This document shows positions 58,260-64,000 of a stretch of DNA of 64,000 nt, one piece after another (the stretch's first letter is position 1; each line of letters begins with the position of its first letter). A program made the translations under genes and the position numbers. The DNA comes from Pseudoalteromonas sp. P1-25 (GTDB lineage Bacteria > Pseudomonadota > Gammaproteobacteria > Enterobacterales > Alteromonadaceae), in assembly GCF_001401805.1 (NCBI RefSeq), contig NZ_LKDW01000009.1, forward strand, positions 1-64,000. Reading direction: 5' to 3'. The notes under the pieces are model-generated. The model made no database searches. It saw only the letters and a program-made list of their open reading frames with translations, and was not told the DNA's origin.

Positions 58260-59630
58260 TTACTGATCAAGTCGTGCAATTTCTTGTTTTATTTTGCTGA
58301 TTTTTTTATAAAAAGGCTTGTTCTTTCTAAGCGTACTTGGCAAGGCAGACAACGCACTTTTAGCATCAGCGAGTGATACATAACTGCCAAGAGTAGCTAC
58401 CCACCATACTTTATTGTTCCGCTTAGTTTTATATACCCTAGCCCGCTGGCTTAAACTATGTTGAATAATAAACTCACGAATGATTTTTTCCTGTGTCACA
58501 GCAAGCAGCTGCACAGTTGTATTATTATCTGGCTGAGCTAAATACCACGCGTTATCTGATACGTTATTTGAGGTTTTAGACTGTGGGCTTTCTTTATCGT
58601 CACTTTCAATTGGCTCAATAGTCTCAGGAGTGTTTGAGCTTTGTGGTAACGCCTCGCTTTGCTCACTTTGAGCGCTTTGTTGAGCCTGACGCGTTAGGCT
58701 TTGCATTATCGCCGGCACATCGTTTTTATGTGGCGCTTCACTCCCTTGTGATTTATCGCTGACCGGCTCTAAAGGCAAATCCGCTTTTGAAATATCAGCA
58801 TTGTCATTACTGACTTCTTTATCCGCTCTTGGGATAGCGGTAATTTTAGAAGCAGGAATAGCGGTATCTATGTCTTGGCTTTGTTGATTTTGATAGTACG
58901 TTTGCCACCATTGGGTCATGTCATTTTTATAGAGCAGCCCAATAATTAGTAACATAATAATAATTAACAACGAGATTAAATGTATACGCCATGACACTGT
59001 ATCTTTTTTTACAATATCAGCCACATGCTCCGTTGGCTGCCATGCTAATAATAAGCTGGGGTTGCCTTTTGCTTCATTTAAAAATGCGCTAAATACGGGG
59101 TCTTCATCGTACGGTAAATTAGGAAAATACCAGCTCATCAACTGTTTAGATTCTCTGGAAGATAAAGGCTCTAAGTAAATTTCAACGGCATTATTAATAG
59201 CCAGCTTTGATTGCGAGGCTAGCATAATATAAAGCGTTATAGGGCTATTTTTGGCAAGTAACTCTAACTCTTGTAATAACTCTTCAGATAAATGCCTTGC
59301 ATTATCGAGCACCCATAAACAGGCCTCGCACGGCTGTTGTTCTAGCAGTTGGTAAAAGTTTTCACTTAACGATAAATCGTGGTCAATCAGCGGAGAGTTA
59401 AAGCTTTGCTCTAATATATCACTCATCAGTGATACATCATTTACACTGGCACTTACTTGTACAAATGCTTTATTAAAACTGTTGTATTTGTCGGTGATGA
59501 AGGTTTCGAGCATATAACTTTTGCCAAGGCCTGAGGTGCCTAGCAATACAATTAAGTTTTGCCCATATTCAAATTGCAGCGCGATTCTATCCACCAACGC
59601 CGCACGGCTTGGTAAAATTTGCGCCTGCAT
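58260..59630 (-). CDS. damX: DamX, AAA-domain and SPOR-domain division protein
   Basis: An inner-membrane protein of 456 residues. An N-terminal ATPase-like domain with Walker A GTSGLGKS (31-38) is followed by one membrane helix (about 213-230) and a Ser/Gln-rich linker. A C-terminal SPOR domain (about 368-448, with VQLLAVTQEKIIREFI and WVATLGSYVSLADAKSAL) binds denuded septal peptidoglycan. Begins on the last base of aroB. E. coli DamX lacks the intact ATPase motif, so the ATPase is the notable part. Confidence 0.92.
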   Translation of the reverse strand: MQAQILPSRAALVDRIALQFEYGQNLIVLLGTSGLGKSYMLETFITDKYNSFNKAFVQVSASVNDVSLMSDILEQSFNSPLIDHDLSLSENFYQLLEQQPCEACLWVLDNARHLSEELLQELELLAKNSPITLYIMLASQSKLAINNAVEIYLEPLSSRESKQLMSWYFPNLPYDEDPVFSAFLNEAKGNPSLLLAWQPTEHVADIVKKDTVSWRIHLISLLIIIMLLIIGLLYKNDMTQWWQTYYQNQQSQDIDTAIPASKITAIPRADKEVSNDNADISKADLPLEPVSDKSQGSEAPHKNDVPAIMQSLTRQAQQSAQSEQSEALPQSSNTPETIEPIESDDKESPQSKTSNNVSDNAWYLAQPDNNTTVQLLAVTQEKIIREFIIQHSLSQRARVYKTKRNNKVWWVATLGSYVSLADAKSALSALPSTLRKNKPFYKKISKIKQEIARLDQ

Positions 59631-60700
59631 TATTGCTCGATTAACGCTCTAACGTGGTCATCTGATACGTCATCTACTAATGCGCATTGACCAAATTCTG
59701 TCGGTAAAATAAAACGGATAGTGCCCTTTTTATTTTTTTTGTCTTTGCGCATATGCATCAAAAACTGCTCAGCAGTCATTTCTGCTGGGATCTCAGTAGG
59801 CAAATTATAAAGCTTGAGTAGCGTTACAATTCTATCTACCTCATCTTGCGACAAATCACCGCGTGTATGGGCTAATTTAGCAGCCAGTACCATTCCGGTC
59901 GCAACAGCCTCACCATGCAGCCATACGCCATACCCCATTTGCGCTTCAATTGCGTGAGCAAAGGTATGCCCTAAATTGAGTAACGCACGAAGGCCATTTT
60001 CTTTTTCATCTTGTGCAACAATAAGCGCTTTAATTTCACAACATCTATAAATGATATGCTGCAAACTGGCTTCGTCTAATTGCTGTAGCTTTTCTGCATT
60101 TTGCTCAATAAAAGCAAAGAGCTCGGTATCGTAAATCAGACCATACTTGATAACTTCGGCCATGCCCGCTGCAAATTCACGCGCCGGTAATGTATGAAGT
60201 GATTCAGTATCAATAAAAACAGCTTGCGGCTGATAAAATGCCCCAATCATATTTTTACCCAGTGGGTGGTTTACAGCTGTTTTCCCCCCAACAGAGGAGT
60301 CAACTTGTGATAGTACCGTGGTAGGAATTTGAATAAACGGTACACCGCGTTGATAGCATGCAGCTACAAAGCCTGTTAAATCGCCAATAACACCGCCACC
60401 TAATGCTATTAAGCAGGTATCTCGACCGCAATTATTTTGCAATAAAAAAGCAGAAATTTTCTCAAACCATTCAAGTGATTTGTATTGCTCACCATCTGGA
60501 ATGACAAAAGAAAGAGGGTCTAGCTCAGCTAACGAATCTAGCAGTCCTTGCAAATATAAAGGGGCAACTGTGTCGTTAGTGATAATGATAGGCCGACAAT
60601 CACCAATGTGGTGAACAAGGCGGCCATTATCTTGAAGTGCAGATTGACCAATAAAAATAGGATAACTTCGCTCGTCCAAATTAACAGTTAATTCAAGCAT
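59630..60700 (-). CDS. aroB: AroB, 3-dehydroquinate synthase
   Basis: Second step of the shikimate pathway, NAD- and metal-dependent. Motifs are GDGEQ-type PDGEQYKSLE, GGGVIGDLTGFVAACYQRG, PTTVLSQVDSSVGGKTAVNH, and the metal-ligand region LNLGHTFAHAIEA / LHGEAVATGM. Length 356. 28 bases after aroK and coupled to damX. Confidence 0.97.
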   Translation of the reverse strand: MLELTVNLDERSYPIFIGQSALQDNGRLVHHIGDCRPIIITNDTVAPLYLQGLLDSLAELDPLSFVIPDGEQYKSLEWFEKISAFLLQNNCGRDTCLIALGGGVIGDLTGFVAACYQRGVPFIQIPTTVLSQVDSSVGGKTAVNHPLGKNMIGAFYQPQAVFIDTESLHTLPAREFAAGMAEVIKYGLIYDTELFAFIEQNAEKLQQLDEASLQHIIYRCCEIKALIVAQDEKENGLRALLNLGHTFAHAIEAQMGYGVWLHGEAVATGMVLAAKLAHTRGDLSQDEVDRIVTLLKLYNLPTEIPAEMTAEQFLMHMRKDKKNKKGTIRFILPTEFGQCALVDDVSDDHVRALIEQ

Positions 60701-60728
60701 GCTTTGTTATTTCCTTTATTATTGGTTT

Positions 60729-61247
60729 TTAAAAATCTAATTTCTCGATGATTTGGTTAGCAACAACTTTAGCGCTTTGCTCATCGGTGCGTACAACAAA
60801 ATCAGCAACTTCTTTGTATAGTGGCTCGCGTTCTTCTGCTAAGCGCTCTAGTACATTACGAGGTGCTTCTTCAGTTTGCAGTAATGGGCGACGCTTGTCG
60901 CGTTGCGTGCGTGCAACTTGCTTTTCTATAGGTGTCTCTAGGTATACAACGATACCGCGAGCCGAAAGCTTGTTTCGAACTTCTTTACTCATTACTGACC
61001 CACCACCGGTTGCAAGTACAATACCTTGCATTTCGGTTAAGTCGCCAATAACAGATTCTTCACGAAGTCTAAAGCCTTCTTCACCCTCAAGATCAAACAC
61101 CCAGGCAATATCTGCACCGGTACGGCGTTCGATTTCTTGATCAGAATCGACAAATTCAAGGTGTAATTGGTCAGCGATGTGACGACCAATCGTGCTTTTG
61201 CCAGCCCCCATGGGGCCAACTAGAAATATATTACGTTTCTCAGCCAT
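60729..61247 (-). CDS. aroK: AroK, shikimate kinase I
   Basis: Phosphorylates shikimate in aromatic amino-acid synthesis. P-loop [11 protein letters not shown] (11-21), shikimate-binding DSD ([12 protein letters not shown]), RxxE in FRLREESV, and GGGSV loop. Length 172. First of the aroK-aroB-damX-dam group, 184 bases downstream of pilQ. Confidence 0.97.
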   Translation of the reverse strand: MAEKRNIFLVGPMGAGKSTIGRHIADQLHLEFVDSDQEIERRTGADIAWVFDLEGEEGFRLREESVIGDLTEMQGIVLATGGGSVMSKEVRNKLSARGIVVYLETPIEKQVARTQRDKRRPLLQTEEAPRNVLERLAEEREPLYKEVADFVVRTDEQSAKVVANQIIEKLDF

Positions 61248-61431
61248 ATCTTTTAGTACAAACGAACTCTAAAATTTGAAATAAAACCCCGCCTAACGAC
61301 CTGGCCCCAAAATTAAGGAGGGGATTATCTCAGTAATTGGCCGGGTATTTCAAGTCTATTACAATAAAAAGCCATATAACGAGCAATTATTATCAATAAA
61401 CACTCGTTGGCGAACATAAAACCACTAAATT

Positions 61432-63522
61432 TTAGTCTATTTGTATTTTCGGTGTCACGAAAATAAGTAATTCACGTTTCTCATTAAACTCGCTGGTGCT
61501 CTTAAATAAGCGTCCAACATAGGGAATATCACCAAGTACAGGTACTTTATTTGTGGTATTAATTATTTGCTGCTGAAAAATACCACCCAGCACAACGGTT
61601 TGGCCGTTATCAACCAGCACTTGTGTTTCAATTTGTTGAGTGTCTATCGACACCGCTTCACCTGTTCCGGTTTGGACCGTTTCGCCACGAGTATCTTGTG
61701 TAATAACTAAGTCTAAAATAACTTTGTTGTCAGGCGTTATATGCGGTGTAACCTCAAGGCTCAATACCGCTTTTTTAAAGCTTACAGTAGTAGCACCACT
61801 TGAGGCTGATTCGGTATAGGGGATTTCAGTACCTTGCTCAATACGTGCTTTTTGCTGATTAGCCGCAGTAATGCGCGGGCTCGCAATAATCTCACCTTTA
61901 TTTTCTTCCTCTAAAGCGCTTAGCTCTAGATCAATTAAGGTGCCATTCGCCAACTTTGCTATGTGTAAACCAATACTCGCCGCAGGGTTAGTAATAGGTA
62001 GGTTTACATTAAGACGATCTGATAAGTCAGGAATAGTACCATTTGAGATAGACTCAGCACCTTCAAGCGAGCCTGAAATACCATCACTATCTTGTTGGTC
62101 GCTAAATCCCCAACGTACACCTAAATCTTCTGTGACGTTATCGCGTACCGTTACCATACGTGATTCAATAACAACTTGTTGCACTGGGATATCAAGTGTT
62201 TCAATCATACGACGGATACTTTCAATACTCTTCGCTGTATCTTTAATAAGTAAGGTATTGGTACGCTGGTCGACCGATACACTGCCACGAGCAGAAATGA
62301 TACTGTTCGTGTCGGTTTTAAGTAAATCCGCAAAGTCTTCAGCTTTAGCATAGTTTAAACGAATATACTCACTGTAAAGCGGCTCTAAATCTTCGACCTT
62401 TTGTTTAGCTAGTAAATCTTTCGCTTCACGGGCGGCTAGCTCTTCAGCTGGCGCCACCATCAATATAGAGCCATCCATGCGCTTATCAAGGCCTTTAATA
62501 CGCAGCACAACATCTAAAGCCTGATCCCATGGAACGCCATCTAAACGAAGCGTGATGTTGCCGGTTACTGAGTCACTCGTTACTAAGTTAAACTCGTTAT
62601 AGCCCGCTATTATTTGCAGTACAGCTCTAACCGAAATATCTTGGAAGTTTAAGGTCATTGGACGACCTTGGTATTCTTTGCCCCCATCTAAATAAGCATT
62701 TTGCGTTTCATCTTTTTCAATCGTTAACGTTAAAATGTTATCTATTTGCTGGTAGGTAAAGGTAAAAGCAGCATTAGGCTCAATAACCACACGACTTAGG
62801 CTATCTTCTTTAAAGGTTTCAATGGTACTTACAACAGTGCCAAAATCTAATACATCTAGTTCATACAGTAAGTCGTCTAAAATATCTGTATGATGAAACT
62901 CTGCAATTATTTTTCCACCGCTTTCATGTACTTCTATTGCAGCTTGCGTGTCTTGCAAAAATACTAAAACTTTTGCTTCACCTTTTTCACCACGGCGAAA
63001 ATCAATAGATTGAATCCGGTTAATATAAGCGCTTGAGGCATCATAACCATTGCTGCTTTCATCAGAAGCTTGTTCAGTAAGTGGGTTATCCGATACGCGC
63101 AACGACACTAAGTTATTATTAACTTGAGTTTCGTATATTTTTAAACGTTCCAAATTTACCGTAACTTTTAAGCCTTGCTCTGTCTGTACGCTGCTAACAC
63201 TATTAATACCTGCGTGATCGACCGGTACATTTTCAAGGCCCTGCTCTAATTCAACACCATCAAACAGCATCTCTATACGCGCTGGTGTATTATGTACCTG
63301 AATTTTAGGTTGTTGTGTTAGCTCTTCGTCAAATACAAGTTGTAACTCGGTCTCGCCTTTAAGCAATGGGTTATAGCGTACATCATAAAGTAATGGCGCT
63401 GCACTAGCTGTTTTTGCAACAAAAAGAGCCAATATGACAAAAAACATCGTTTGAAAACGATGATGCCAAAGTACATCCTTATGCATGTGTGTTTTACCTT
63501 TTTTATTATTAATTTGCGCCAT
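61432..63522 (-). CDS. pilQ: PilQ, type IVa pilus secretin
   Basis: Outer-membrane channel for the type IVa pilus, separate from MshL. Signal peptide (about 25-42, ending ASAA), AMIN domain (about 45-140, peptidoglycan binding), a second AMIN-like region, STN domain (about 285-345) and the C-terminal secretin with VVIESRMVTVRDNVTEDLGVRWG and VPVLGDIPYVGRLF. Length 696. The ATG at 63522 overlaps pilP by 14 bases and has GAGG upstream; an ATG at 63486 is an alternative. Order pilP-pilQ-aroK is classical. Confidence 0.96.
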   Translation of the reverse strand: MAQINNKKGKTHMHKDVLWHHRFQTMFFVILALFVAKTASAAPLLYDVRYNPLLKGETELQLVFDEELTQQPKIQVHNTPARIEMLFDGVELEQGLENVPVDHAGINSVSSVQTEQGLKVTVNLERLKIYETQVNNNLVSLRVSDNPLTEQASDESSNGYDASSAYINRIQSIDFRRGEKGEAKVLVFLQDTQAAIEVHESGGKIIAEFHHTDILDDLLYELDVLDFGTVVSTIETFKEDSLSRVVIEPNAAFTFTYQQIDNILTLTIEKDETQNAYLDGGKEYQGRPMTLNFQDISVRAVLQIIAGYNEFNLVTSDSVTGNITLRLDGVPWDQALDVVLRIKGLDKRMDGSILMVAPAEELAAREAKDLLAKQKVEDLEPLYSEYIRLNYAKAEDFADLLKTDTNSIISARGSVSVDQRTNTLLIKDTAKSIESIRRMIETLDIPVQQVVIESRMVTVRDNVTEDLGVRWGFSDQQDSDGISGSLEGAESISNGTIPDLSDRLNVNLPITNPAASIGLHIAKLANGTLIDLELSALEEENKGEIIASPRITAANQQKARIEQGTEIPYTESASSGATTVSFKKAVLSLEVTPHITPDNKVILDLVITQDTRGETVQTGTGEAVSIDTQQIETQVLVDNGQTVVLGGIFQQQIINTTNKVPVLGDIPYVGRLFKSTSEFNEKRELLIFVTPKIQID

Positions 63523-64000
63523 TATTTGCCGCCTCTAACATTTCCAATTTAGTCAGCCGCTCTTTCCAACAACCCGACCCATCAGGGATTAATTCAACTA
63601 ATTCTACATAATCACTACTTACAGATTTAACCTTACCGTCGTATGTCCCTAAGTAGTTATTTACCGTTACCCTATGCAGCGTCTCATCTGCTGCGGTGAT
63701 CAATGCCCACATTTGTCCGTTAGAGCCTAACGTCCCTTTCATAGATAGGTTATCGAGCGGGTATTTTTCTAGCGGCTCTCTCACTCTATCAGGGTCAGGG
63801 TGTAAACAATTTTTAATTTGCGTCAGTTTATTTTGAATAATTTCAGGCTGTGGTGCTACAAAAGGGCTTCGCAATTGCGATGCGTTATATTCAAAATGTT
63901 CAAACTGAGTTAATTCAGGTATTTCCTCAACTTTAGCCGTGGTACTGGCTTTAACTTGGTCAATAAACTCTTTTTGCTCAGACGTATCGTCATTACAACC
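63509..64000 (-). CDS. pilP: PilP, pilus assembly lipoprotein (partial, cut by the window edge)
   Basis: An inner-membrane lipoprotein that links PilN/PilO to PilQ. The frame stays open from the stop at 63509 to the right edge, and its first two codons there encode Gly-Cys, which fits a lipobox (signal peptide outside the window). A TTG at 63874 is internal, not the true start. The typical PilP region reads RSPFVAPQPE ... DNLSMKGTLGSNGQMWALI, then a small beta domain and the tail ERLTKLEMLEA. The gene overlaps pilQ by 14 bases. Confidence 0.9.
   Translation of the reverse strand, partial: GCNDDTSEQKEFIDQVKASTTAKVEEIPELTQFEHFEYNASQLRSPFVAPQPEIIQNKLTQIKNCLHPDPDRVREPLEKYPLDNLSMKGTLGSNGQMWALITAADETLHRVTVNNYLGTYDGKVKSVSSDYVELVELIPDGSGCWKERLTKLEMLEAANNGAN

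Noticed and set aside
63874..63874. TTG as the start of pilP
   Set aside because: The frame continues upstream to the window edge, where Gly-Cys fits the lipoprotein processing site. The TTG is internal.

Overview
The window looks like a chromosomal segment of a marine gammaproteobacterium of the order Alteromonadales, most probably Pseudoalteromonas or a close relative. This is inferred from moderate-to-low GC, protein sequences close to but distinct from the enterobacterial orthologues, a complete MSHA pilus locus, and familiar gene blocks such as aroK-aroB-damX-dam-rpe-gph-trpS, mreBCD-maf-rng-yhdP-tldD and iscRSUA-hscBA-fdx. No rRNA, tRNA, insertion sequence, prophage or CRISPR array was recognised. 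Nearly all of the sequence is dense, intact, plausible coding DNA.

Layout from left to right. A 7-bp tandem repeat (1-87) runs off the left edge. The Fe-S cluster assembly operon iscR-iscS-iscU-iscA-hscB-hscA-fdx (267-5621, minus strand) follows. Three IscR-type palindromes lie upstream of iscR, and no iscX follows fdx. Then come trmJ, rsmJ, an orphan response regulator with a C-terminal sensor-like domain, prlC (all minus), gor, a membrane protein of unknown function and an MscS-type channel (plus). A tightly packed eight-gene minus-strand unit runs mreB-mreC-mreD-maf-rng-yhdP-nitrilase-tldD (14469-24986). A secreted PEGA/SUMF1-fold protein sits upstream of it.

The MSHA type IV pilus locus occupies 27339-43731 on the minus strand in the order mshI, I2, J, K, L, M, N, E, G, B, A, C, D, O, P, Q. 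mshF appears to be absent. A PLP-dependent deaminase/desulfhydrase-like gene (plus strand) separates the locus from a membrane protein with an EAL domain that has lost catalytic residues (MshH/CsrD-like). MshE keeps an N-terminal c-di-GMP-binding MshEN domain, so the pilus is probably under c-di-GMP control. MshQ is a very large beta-rich putative tip or surface protein.

An arsenic resistance cassette follows (arsH-acr3-arsC, minus). It has no arsR in the window but does have a repeat-rich leader. Then come ssb, a YajR-type MFS transporter and divergent uvrA. The block trpS-gph-rpe / two small plus-strand genes (one DUF2970) / dam-damX-aroB-aroK comes next. The window ends in the type IVa pilus genes pilQ and pilP, and pilP is cut by the right edge.

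The strongest leads are the degenerate EAL protein next to a c-di-GMP-binding pilus ATPase, the domain makeup of MshQ and of the PEGA/SUMF1 protein, the arsR-less arsenic operon with three ATATGAAA repeats, the three IscR sites, and the two small genes that overlap the 3' end of dam. I did not find a clearly new multi-gene system. Most of the window is conserved core genome.
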